Shown: piece after piece, positions 25,260 through 32,811 of the stretch
Position numbering within the stretch: position 1 is the stretch's first letter
How the letters are laid out: the number at the start of each line of letters is the position of its first letter
NCBI GenBank assembly: GCA_023446155.1
Contig: JAEXIT010000004.1
Span: forward strand, 124,001 to 188,000
Source: Bacteroidota bacterium
GTDB lineage: Bacteria > Bacteroidota > Bacteroidia > Flavobacteriales > Flavobacteriaceae
Reading direction: 5' to 3'
DNA length: 64,000 nucleotides
The notes under the pieces: generated by a model
What the model saw: only the letters and a program-made list of their open reading frames with translations
Told to the model about the DNA's origin: nothing
The model's database searches: none
Program-made: the position numbers and the translations under genes

Positions 25260-27608
25260 TTATAAAAGTGAGTTCAGTCTTTTTAGTAGAATCGCAAAGT
25301 CATCTTCTCTGACTTCAATACTTTTGCGATTATCACTAGTTATCTTAAATAGTTTTGGACCTTTAGCATGCTGTCTGATTTTGTCCAGAAGTTCTTCGTC
25401 TCCGCGGATTTTGTTTAGGCCATCTTCGTCTTGTAGGGTAAGTTTGGATAGCAGCACGGTTAGCAGGTGGTGATCCTGCTCTTGATCATCCTTAAAGACT
25501 TGAACTGATTTTTCAAGGAAAAGATCGGGATTTTGAGCGTCCAGCGCCTGAGCAGAGGCTTCCCGAACTTCCGATGATTGTGTTTTATTCTCGAAAAGAG
25601 AAAGCAGAAAATCGGTGCTATTTGTATCGGAAGACAAAGCTTGAATGGCCATGATTTTTGCTTTTTTATCCGAGGATTTTTCAGCAACCTCTCTGAACAG
25701 CTCCAGGAAATCATGGGGGTCGAGAGATAGATAATAGATCGCAGATTCGGCTGAAATAATAGCTTTGGCTGTATTTTCCAGCCCTTCTTTTAGTTCCCTT
25801 TGCAGCCACTCGTCTTTTTGGTAGGCCAGTAAATCAATGGCTTCAAGGGCAATGTGTTGGTCTTTGTCTCTGATAAGTTTTCGAAGGCCTTCTATCACTA
25901 TGGGACGGAACTTTGTAAATGCAGATCCTTCAAGGCTTAAGGCCCGGATTTGGAGCATCACGGTCTTTCTTAGTTCTACAGGCTCGGAAAGGTCTGTTAG
26001 AATGTTCATAAGAATTCTTATGGATTCTTCAGTATGTCCAAGGTGACTACTCAGCAGTTGTAGAACTCCGCTTCTGACTGCTGCGGGTTCCTGTTTGTCG
26101 AGAATAATTCGGGTCAGGTTGTCTATATCTGGTCCTGTAATAGGTTCGGCAAAGGAGTCCAGTGCTGCAAGTCGCAACGGACTGTCTAAATTCTTGTTTA
26201 GAATTTCTCGAATATGCTGCTTTTCGGTCATAGCTTTTAGTAAAGGTAAATCAGGTGGGGCGGTGAAATGAAAAGGAATGTTGTCGTAATCAAATCCGAT
26301 AGAATTACTTGGAGTAAGCCTACCTTTGTAATCAATCACCTCCTCAATGTTGGGTTGCGAAGTGGGTTTGGGCAATACTTTATATCCTTTTTTAACGGTG
26401 GGATATTCCCCATAAGGTGCTTGTTTCGGTCGGGGTGTTTGTGTGTCTCCGTTCCATGGCCATTGTGTTTGTTGAGAATATGCTCCGAATCCCTCTTCTC
26501 GGTTTGGACTTAATCCTTGTGGGGAATAACTATTCGCAGCTTCTGGGTCAAAGCGATCCCAGTGATTCTGCCATAGTGCCCACAGACGGTCCACATTGGA
26601 ATGTAACATAAAGAAGACCGGATCCTGAGGAGCGGTTGGAATCTCTGAAATTTGCCCTCTAAAACTCATGTGACCACCTCCATGTGGCGCACTAAATACA
26701 TATCCGGGAGCGCCTTCGCCTCGTTTCCTGTTCTGATCCCAAAATAGGTCAAGGTATATCCCTTTCCCCATGTTAATCGCATAGGCTTCCGGGGCATTTC
26801 TTCTTATCAGTACATCCCAGCCTCCATTGAGAGTAAGATCCCAATTGAAGGCCGATCTTAAAAGTTTAGCAGATCCAGGTGGTTTCCAATTTCGCCAGGG
26901 ATTCGTGATAGCGAAAGTAGGAGCAGATCCTATACCTGCCGTGGTAATTGTCATTTTTCCGGCAAAATCTTCACTAAATAGATTGGGTGCTGGAAAATCC
27001 CAGCGCCAATAATGGAGGGATACGCTGGAATCAATGTCCTGAAGATCCCGTTCCAGATTCAAAAGATATAAGCGGTGCCAGGGAAGAAAATTTTCAAAAA
27101 AGTGAATTTCATTGTCGGTTTTCTTTACATGCATGTCTGTGAACTGCGAGTAAAATGCATATCCGTCCTTTTGGTTTAATAGGGAGAATGCTCTGATGTA
27201 TCGCATTTTCTCTTCCTCTGTGAGGGTTTCTACATCCTTTCTCACCCGTACCATTAAAGCTTCCGTAGCGACAGGTCGCGCATTCGGATCTTGGCTCGGG
27301 TCGTTCTGAAAAATAAGAATTTCAATATCCTTGTCACGGGTGCTGGCATTTCCAAAATCCCCGGTCAGGTAAAAAGTCGTCCAGGTTTCATCCGTACAAG
27401 TTAATGTTGCGGTTGGATAAACGGTCTTTCGGGCTGCATCGGTAAAAACGGCTCGACCCATACCGAGATTCCGTGTTCTTAGATACAGTATTTTGTTGCC
27501 TTTGTTGTCTCTAACGCGAATATGGCAAATAGATGGTCCCCATGTCAAATAGGGAAGGTGAAGATCCTCTGTAGGATTAGGGCAATTAATTTTAATTTCT
27601 ATATTCAT
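25260..27608 (-). CDS. Tyrosinase-family copper oxidase fused to HEAT repeats
   Basis: The 782-residue protein starts at ATG 27606-27608. A type-3 copper domain (about residues 140-350) has all six ligands: CuA H160, H169 and H178 (ending FLPWHRLYLLNLERDL) and CuB H309, H313 (PHGGGHMSF) and H336 (DPVFFMLHSNVDRLW). It should hydroxylate and/or oxidise phenols to quinones. Residues about 1-130 form a beta-rich domain of unknown role. From about 470 to 770 there are helical HEAT/ARM-like repeats. There is no signal peptide. It is paired with the Sco-HEAT gene and is probably acquired, since the rest of the window is core metabolism. Confidence 0.85.
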   Translation of the reverse strand: MNIEIKINCPNPTEDLHLPYLTWGPSICHIRVRDNKGNKILYLRTRNLGMGRAVFTDAARKTVYPTATLTCTDETWTTFYLTGDFGNASTRDKDIEILIFQNDPSQDPNARPVATEALMVRVRKDVETLTEEEKMRYIRAFSLLNQKDGYAFYSQFTDMHVKKTDNEIHFFENFLPWHRLYLLNLERDLQDIDSSVSLHYWRWDFPAPNLFSEDFAGKMTITTAGIGSAPTFAITNPWRNWKPPGSAKLLRSAFNWDLTLNGGWDVLIRRNAPEAYAINMGKGIYLDLFWDQNRKRGEGAPGYVFSAPHGGGHMSFRGQISEIPTAPQDPVFFMLHSNVDRLWALWQNHWDRFDPEAANSYSPQGLSPNREEGFGAYSQQTQWPWNGDTQTPRPKQAPYGEYPTVKKGYKVLPKPTSQPNIEEVIDYKGRLTPSNSIGFDYDNIPFHFTAPPDLPLLKAMTEKQHIREILNKNLDSPLRLAALDSFAEPITGPDIDNLTRIILDKQEPAAVRSGVLQLLSSHLGHTEESIRILMNILTDLSEPVELRKTVMLQIRALSLEGSAFTKFRPIVIEGLRKLIRDKDQHIALEAIDLLAYQKDEWLQRELKEGLENTAKAIISAESAIYYLSLDPHDFLELFREVAEKSSDKKAKIMAIQALSSDTNSTDFLLSLFENKTQSSEVREASAQALDAQNPDLFLEKSVQVFKDDQEQDHHLLTVLLSKLTLQDEDGLNKIRGDEELLDKIRQHAKGPKLFKITSDNRKSIEVREDDFAILLKRLNSLL

Positions 27609-28024
27609 TGCTGTCAAGTTTTTAATGACTAAATAATAGGGTAAGCTGCTGTATAACTTTTATATAATAAGAAACCGCATATTCGGTTAAAGTAGACGGA
27701 TATGATTTATATCGTTTTATATATTCTCAAAAATAACCAAAAATGAAAGCGGACGACCACGTGTATCTACTTGTTTTTCAGTATTTAAAATGGAAAATGA
27801 ATGAAATTTAAGTTACGTTCTAAATGCTAAACGAAAAATAAAGACGTTTTTTAGCGTATTTTGAAGGATGAAACGCTTCAATGGGTTACAGAAGTAGTGC
27901 ATTTGCGACAGTTGTAGGTGGGTAAGGTATTGTTTGAATGCTGTAGCAGTTTTTACAGCAGCGACAAACTGTTGCGATTAGTTTTTGTACCGTTTTATAA
28001 AATTTAAAAAGTGTCGTAAAACAA
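27609..28024. other. Intergenic region upstream of the tyrosinase gene
   Basis: This 416-bp AT-rich stretch contains TATTTTTG (27735-27728, minus), a possible -7 about 120 nt before the tyrosinase ATG, and a CACGTG palindrome near 27759. No gene is evident; a 91-codon minus frame from 28161 runs across tRNA-Tyr and is not credible. Confidence 0.5.
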
Positions 28025-28056
28025 AAAACCTGCAAATCGTAAGATTTGCAGGTTTT
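28025..28056 (-). terminator. Terminator after tRNA-Tyr
   Basis: AAAACCTGCAAATC / GATTTGCAGGTTTT, a 14-bp perfect stem with GTAA loop and a T-run on the minus strand. Confidence 0.9.
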
Positions 28057-28065
28057 ACCCTTTTG

Positions 28066-28147
<82 letters not shown>

Positions 28148-28185
28148 ATTGGGCTAACCAAGTGTTTCCTTGATTAATTCGAGTG

Positions 28186-28215
28186 CAAATATAGGACTGT
28201 TTTTTTAGTATGCAA
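28186..28215 (-). promoter_or_regulatory. Promoter of tRNA-Tyr
   Basis: TTG (28215-28213), 19 nt, TATATTTG (28193-28186): a full match to the Bacteroidota consensus, with the same spacing as the tRNA-His promoter. Confidence 0.75.
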
Positions 28216-28271
28216 ACTTATTTCTAATATAATTTCTGACTTTTTTTTAAGCCGTTGTTGTTGAGGTAAAT

Positions 28272-28293
28272 AAAAAAATCCCCATACGGGGAT
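28272..28293 (-). terminator. Terminator of the TlpA-like gene
   Basis: ATCCCC, loop ATAC, GGGGAT, followed on the minus strand by seven T. Confidence 0.85.
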
Positions 28294-28308
28294 TTTTGTG
28301 TCAGGGCT

Positions 28309-29427
28309 TTATTTTGCTGCTAAAAGCTCCAATATTTTTGCTTTTAATTCGGCACCTCTAAGGTCTTTTGCTACAATTTTCCCGGAAGCATCCAGAATAA
28401 ATGTTTGCGGAATCGATTTTACATTATATTTTTCTGCAATCGGATCCTGCCAGAATTTTAAATTAGAAACCTGTGTCCATGCTAATTTGTCTTTTGCAAT
28501 TGCTTCTTTCCACTTGTCGGCATCTTTATCCAACGAAACACCAATAATGTTTAATCCTTGTGCGTGTAATTCGTTATACAAAGCCACTACGTTAGGGTTT
28601 TCCGCACGACACGGACCACACCAGGAAGCCCAGAAATCAATGATGGTTACTTTTCCTAAAGATTCTTTTAGCGATACCGTTTTTCCTTCCGGATTTGGAG
28701 CCGAAAAATCAGGAGCCGCTTTACCAACCTGTACCGCAGTTTGTTTGTCTAAAAAGTCTTTGATGGTTTTTCCATGTTTGTTGTCTTTTGTTTCCGGTTT
28801 AAGTAGGTTGTAATACTTCTCGATTTTGTCAACCGGTAAGGATTGATACATGGTAAAGTTTTCCAATAACATAACCGATAAGAAAGAATCCGGATGTTGT
28901 TGGATAAAATCTTCCGATTTTTTGTTTAAAGCATCCTGGAATACCATAAACTCTTTTCTCAGATTGTTTACCGTTACGGTATCCTGAGTTTGTTGTGCGG
29001 TAGCCATTTTTTGGTTGTTAGCTATTTGGAAGGCCTGCATTTTTTTGAAAATCGGTTTCGATTCGTCGTTATATTTTTGGAACTGATCATTAGTAACGGT
29101 TCCGGTAACGCGTGAATTACGGATAGAATCTTTTACAAAATCTACTTTAATTGTTCCGTTTTCCAATATAAAAGGTACCATGTCTCCTATATCCTGAATT
29201 CTAAGGAAACAAAATTCCGGCTTGTCGGCGATTCCTTTAAATTCGAATTTTCCGTCTTTAATTTTTACGGTGTCTTTAGAGATTGGTCCTAATTCACTTT
29301 GTGTTGCAATAATAACCATTTTGTCATTATCAACACCTTTTGCTTCTCCGGAAATGGTAAAACCATTGTCTTTTTTACAAGAAGCAAATACGGCAGCAAT
29401 TGACAGTACTAAAAAAAGTTTCTTCAT
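28309..29427 (-). CDS. TlpA-family thiol:disulfide lipoprotein with DUF4369 domain
   Basis: The 372-residue protein has a lipobox (AAVFASC, cysteine 17), so it is envelope-anchored. The N-terminal part (about residues 22-120, FTISGEAKGVDNDKMVII) is DUF4369-like. The C-terminal thioredoxin domain (about 235-370) has the active site WASWCGPCRAENP and the cis-proline region VKSIPQTFIL. It probably reduces or isomerises disulfides, for example in cytochrome maturation or stress, but the partner is not evident. Monocistronic, with TACATTTG at 29459-29452 (minus) as a possible -7. Confidence 0.9.
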   Translation of the reverse strand: MKKLFLVLSIAAVFASCKKDNGFTISGEAKGVDNDKMVIIATQSELGPISKDTVKIKDGKFEFKGIADKPEFCFLRIQDIGDMVPFILENGTIKVDFVKDSIRNSRVTGTVTNDQFQKYNDESKPIFKKMQAFQIANNQKMATAQQTQDTVTVNNLRKEFMVFQDALNKKSEDFIQQHPDSFLSVMLLENFTMYQSLPVDKIEKYYNLLKPETKDNKHGKTIKDFLDKQTAVQVGKAAPDFSAPNPEGKTVSLKESLGKVTIIDFWASWCGPCRAENPNVVALYNELHAQGLNIIGVSLDKDADKWKEAIAKDKLAWTQVSNLKFWQDPIAEKYNVKSIPQTFILDASGKIVAKDLRGAELKAKILELLAAK

Positions 29428-29516
29428 TGTTATTTTTAATTTGTTATGTTACAAATGTATTTAAAAACGGATTAAAAGCCGTAGCGAAATAGATTATTTT
29501 TAACAATTGGATACAC

Positions 29517-29555
29517 AAAGCCCCAAAACCGTTTTGTTTCGACTTTGGGGCTTTT
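29517..29555 (-). terminator. Terminator of the persulfide dioxygenase operon
   Basis: AAAGCCCCAAA / TTTGGGGCTTT, 11-bp stem with 16-nt loop, ending a minus-strand operon. Confidence 0.8.
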
Positions 29556-29559
29556 GTAA

Positions 29560-30975
29560 TTAGTTTTGTGTGGAAGGGCAGACAAATTTGGTCAATGCTA
29601 CCGGTGTATTCCGGATTCCGGACATTCCTTTTTCAACATTGATGATATTGTGATACCCTCTGGCTTTTAAAATGGAGGCCATAATGACCGATCGGTAACC
29701 GCCGGCACAATGCAGATAAAAGTCATTTTCTGTAGGTACTTCCGCTAATTGATTGTTTACAAAATCCAACGGAATATTGATCGCACCTTCAACGTGTTCG
29801 GCACTGAATTCTCCCGGTTTTCGGGCGTCAACGATGGTCAGTTTGGAAACGTCCTTATCGGATGCAAACTGTTCCGGACTAATCGAAGCAATGCTGTCGG
29901 TTTCAAAACCGGCCGCTTTCCAGGCTTCAAGTCCACCTTCCAGGTAACCGTGACAATGGTCAAAACCAACACGCGACAGTCGGGTGATCGCTTCTTTTTC
30001 TTTGCCTTCTGTTACGACTAATAAGATCGGTTGCTGTACATCCATGATCAAAGCGCCTACCCATGGGGCAAAATTACCTTGTAAACCAATAAAAATAGAT
30101 CCTGGGATATGTTCTTTCACAAATTCGCTTTCATGGCGTACATCCAATACTAACGCTTCCAACTGACCTACCATGGCTTTGAATGCTGCCGGTGCAAGTG
30201 CAGTATTGGCTTTGGCCATTACCGTGTCGAGGCTGTCGTAACCCTGAATGTTCATCAATACATTTTGTGGAAAATAAGCCGGAGGCGCTCCCAAACCATC
30301 CAATAATTCCGAAATAAATTCGTCTTTGGTCATATCGGCGCGCAATGCGTAATTTACATTTTTCTGATTCCCCAACGTATCGGTGGTTTCTTTACTCATA
30401 TTTTTTCCACAGGCACTTCCGGCTCCGTGATTCGGATATACAATCAGATGATCCGGCAACGGCATGATTTTGTTGCGCAACGAATCGTATAACATCGATG
30501 CCAGTTTTTCCTGTGTTAAATCGGATACCAGTTTCTGAGCCAGATCCGGACGTCCCACATCGCCAATAAATAAGGTGTCACCGGTTATAATCCCGTGCAT
30601 TTCTCCGTTTTCGTTCAACAACAAATAACAGCTGCTTTCCAGCGTATGTCCCGGGGTGTGGATGGCTTTTACCGTATAGTTTCCGATTTTAAATTCCTGA
30701 CCGTCGGTAGCGATGGTTGCCTCAAAATTCGGTTGAGCCGTCGGACCGTATACAATTGTAGCACCGGTTTTTTTAGCCAGATCCAAATGTCCGGAAACAA
30801 AATCGGCATGGAAATGGGTTTCAAAAATATACTTAATCGTCGCGTTGTCTTTGATGGCTTTATCGATATAAGGCTGTACTTCACGTAGCGGATCAAAAAT
30901 GGCCGCTTCGCCATTGCTTTCCAAATAATAGGCAGCATGAGCAATACATCCGGTATAAATCTGTTCTATTTTCAT
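29560..30975 (-). CDS. MBL-fold persulfide dioxygenase-like protein with two rhodanese domains
   Basis: The 471-residue protein begins with a glyoxalase II/ETHE1-type metallo-beta-lactamase domain (about residues 1-240; THFHADFVSGH with H54, H56, D58, H63, then GDTLFIGDVGRPDL). Two rhodanese domains follow. The first (about 260-360) lacks a catalytic cysteine; the second has YLHCAGGYRS with Cys at about 423. This is the layout of CstB-like/Blh sulfur dioxygenases that turn persulfides into sulfite or thiosulfate. It is preceded by a TauE/SafE exporter and a Crp/Fnr regulator and has a palindrome about 53 bp upstream. Confidence 0.9.
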   Translation of the reverse strand: MKIEQIYTGCIAHAAYYLESNGEAAIFDPLREVQPYIDKAIKDNATIKYIFETHFHADFVSGHLDLAKKTGATIVYGPTAQPNFEATIATDGQEFKIGNYTVKAIHTPGHTLESSCYLLLNENGEMHGIITGDTLFIGDVGRPDLAQKLVSDLTQEKLASMLYDSLRNKIMPLPDHLIVYPNHGAGSACGKNMSKETTDTLGNQKNVNYALRADMTKDEFISELLDGLGAPPAYFPQNVLMNIQGYDSLDTVMAKANTALAPAAFKAMVGQLEALVLDVRHESEFVKEHIPGSIFIGLQGNFAPWVGALIMDVQQPILLVVTEGKEKEAITRLSRVGFDHCHGYLEGGLEAWKAAGFETDSIASISPEQFASDKDVSKLTIVDARKPGEFSAEHVEGAINIPLDFVNNQLAEVPTENDFYLHCAGGYRSVIMASILKARGYHNIINVEKGMSGIRNTPVALTKFVCPSTQN

Positions 30976-31027
30976 AATTGTATTTTTTTATTTTGTGTAA
31001 AGATAAGGGCTTGCTTTTTTTCGAAAA

Positions 31028-31041
31028 GTGACATTTGTCAC
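31028..31041. promoter_or_regulatory. Crp/Fnr-like palindrome upstream of the persulfide dioxygenase gene
   Basis: GTGACATTTGTCAC has perfect 6-bp arms and the GTGA-N6-TCAC arrangement of Crp/Fnr sites. It overlaps the stop of the TauE gene, 53 bp before the dioxygenase ATG. Confidence 0.6.
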
Positions 31042-31838
31042 AAATGAAAACTTTCCTTAAGTAGTATATACACTGCCATCAGTAGTACAAACCAGCCAAA
31101 ACCTTTTTTTAATTGTGTTTCGTTAACAAACCTGTTTAGGTAAATCCCTGCAAAGATACCGAAAACCGATACCAAAGAAAAAGTTAAAAGAAAGAACCAG
31201 TCGGCATTTAAATTTTCCAGATCTCCGGTAAAACCGATTAAGGAGTTTATAGCGATGATCAATAAAGAAGTTCCAACGGCTTTTTTCATCGGAAGTTTTG
31301 CAAAGAAAACCAAAGATGGGATGATCAAAAAACCACCACCGGCACCAATCAGTCCGATAACCACTCCAATCAGGAAAACTTGCGGAATCAGTAGGAGGAA
31401 ATTACCATTTTGGGTATCCGTTTCGGATTCATCGCAGTTTGCTTTTTTTCGAAGCATTGCCAATGCCGCCAGAAACATAATAATAGCAAAAAAGCCCATT
31501 AAAAAAGTATCTTTCGACAACGTGAGAAAGTCTGTTTTTAGAATGGTTTCCGGTAAGGCCGGGACTAAAAAACGCCGGGTAAGGAAAACCGCTATAAACG
31601 ATGGAATGGCAAATAAAAAAGCGGTTTTTACTGCAACCATTCCTTTAAAATAATTGCGAATGGCTCCAAAGCCGGAAGTTGTGCCTACAATAAACAGGGA
31701 ATAGGCTGTAGCTGTAACCGGCGGAATTCCCAACAGATAAACCAATACCGGGACAGTCAGGATGGAACCGCCACCACCGGTAAGCCCTAAAATCAATCCG
31801 ATGCAAAGCGCACCGATATATCCGAAAAACGATTCCAT
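31038..31838 (-). CDS. TauE/SafE-family sulfite/organosulfonate exporter
   Basis: The 266-residue integral membrane protein has about seven to eight helices and two glycine-rich repeats, LGLTGGGGSILTVPVLVYLLG and IGLIGAGGGFLIIPSLVFF, the signature of the TauE/SafE (DUF81) fold. The start is ATG 31838 (MESFFGYIG); the extra upstream codons begin with TTG. It likely exports sulfite or related anions made by the adjacent persulfide dioxygenase. The regulator stop codon is one base upstream. Confidence 0.88.
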   Translation of the reverse strand: MESFFGYIGALCIGLILGLTGGGGSILTVPVLVYLLGIPPVTATAYSLFIVGTTSGFGAIRNYFKGMVAVKTAFLFAIPSFIAVFLTRRFLVPALPETILKTDFLTLSKDTFLMGFFAIIMFLAALAMLRKKANCDESETDTQNGNFLLLIPQVFLIGVVIGLIGAGGGFLIIPSLVFFAKLPMKKAVGTSLLIIAINSLIGFTGDLENLNADWFFLLTFSLVSVFGIFAGIYLNRFVNETQLKKGFGWFVLLMAVYILLKESFHL

Positions 31839-31839
31839 T

Positions 31840-32472
31840 TTAAAAAACAAGAATTTCGATTTTGTTACGGTGCAATTTAATTTTCTGCTCGTCTTCCAAG
31901 TGCTTTAGTAAACGGGAGATTACCACCCGGGAGGTGTGCATTTCGGAAGCAATTTCCTGATGGGTTGTACTGATTTCGGTAGTGCCCAGTACTTTTGCCT
32001 TATCGGTAATAAATTTATACAGCCGTTCGTCCAGATTCATAAAAGCAAGCGTGTCGATGGCTTCCAGCATTTCCATCAAACGGGCGTTATAACTTTCGAA
32101 TACAAAATTTCGCCAGGAAGCGTATTTTACGACCCATTCTTCCATTTTGGCGATGGGAATCAGGACCATCTCTCCATCGGTCTCGGCAATAGCGCGGATT
32201 TTACTTTTGTTTTTTCCCATACAACAACTCAAAGTCATCGCGCAGGTATCACCCCGTTCTAAAAAATAAAGCAACAGCTCGTCTCCGTTGGAATCTTCGC
32301 GCATGATTTTAATCGCTCCTTGTAACAAGAGTGGCATCCATTCTATATTTTCTCCTATTTCTATAAGATAGTCGTCGGCTTTAAATTTCTTATAGCTGGA
32401 AATGGCATTGATTTCCTCCAGCAGGGCCTCTTCAAAAATGAAGTCGTACGATTCGAATAAGAGTGTTTTCAT
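31840..32472 (-). CDS. Crp/Fnr-family regulator of the sulfur operon
   Basis: The 210-residue protein begins at ATG 32470-32472 (MKTLLFESYDFIFEE). A cNMP-binding-like beta-roll (about residues 25-130) precedes a helix-turn-helix (STTHQEIASEMHTSRVVISRLLKHLED, about 165-195). C77, C83 and C84 in the segment CAMTLSCCMGKNKSK are unusual and could sense redox state or sulfane sulfur; this is inference. It heads an operon with TauE and the persulfide dioxygenase. The sites at 32516 and 31028 fit autoregulation. Confidence 0.87.
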   Translation of the reverse strand: MKTLLFESYDFIFEEALLEEINAISSYKKFKADDYLIEIGENIEWMPLLLQGAIKIMREDSNGDELLLYFLERGDTCAMTLSCCMGKNKSKIRAIAETDGEMVLIPIAKMEEWVVKYASWRNFVFESYNARLMEMLEAIDTLAFMNLDERLYKFITDKAKVLGTTEISTTHQEIASEMHTSRVVISRLLKHLEDEQKIKLHRNKIEILVF

Positions 32473-32811
32473 GTAGTATTTTTTGTAAAGGTATCTTTTT
32501 GAAATGAAACTTGATGTAACATTTGTTTCAAAAGAATCGGGTCTAATGGGTTTCAATACGGATTTATTAGTATCTTTATAGAGATTGAATACCAGAATTT
32601 TCAATTAAAACTTACAATTCGGCCCGCCTTATTCTTTTCAGTGGCCCGTTATCCAAAATAAATACGATGAAATTCCGGATGCGTTATCGATAGTATAACG
32701 TGTTCAATTCCCCATTGTGATACGTTTTTGTATCTCCGATTTCCCCCAATGCTTTCATTTTATGACGACGTGATTCGTCAATGTATGTACCATCATTAAA
32801 AACAATAATTT
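32473..32811. other. Divergent region Crp/Fnr regulator / TonB receptor
   Basis: This 339-bp spacer holds the candidate operator at 32516-32529 and a wider 8-bp inverted repeat TTTTGAAA (32497) / TTTCAAAA (32526) around it. No ORF or recognised riboswitch is present. Confidence 0.5.
32516..32529. promoter_or_regulatory. Second Crp/Fnr-like site upstream of the regulator gene
   Basis: GTAACATTTGTTTC matches the palindrome at 31028 in 11 of 14 positions and lies 44 bp before the regulator ATG. Confidence 0.45.

Noticed and set aside
32600..32670. GCCACTG-like sequence on the minus strand between the regulator and the TonB receptor, suggestive of a cobalamin riboswitch
   Set aside because: Only one short box is present, it faces the regulator rather than the receptor, and the other conserved B12 boxes are absent.
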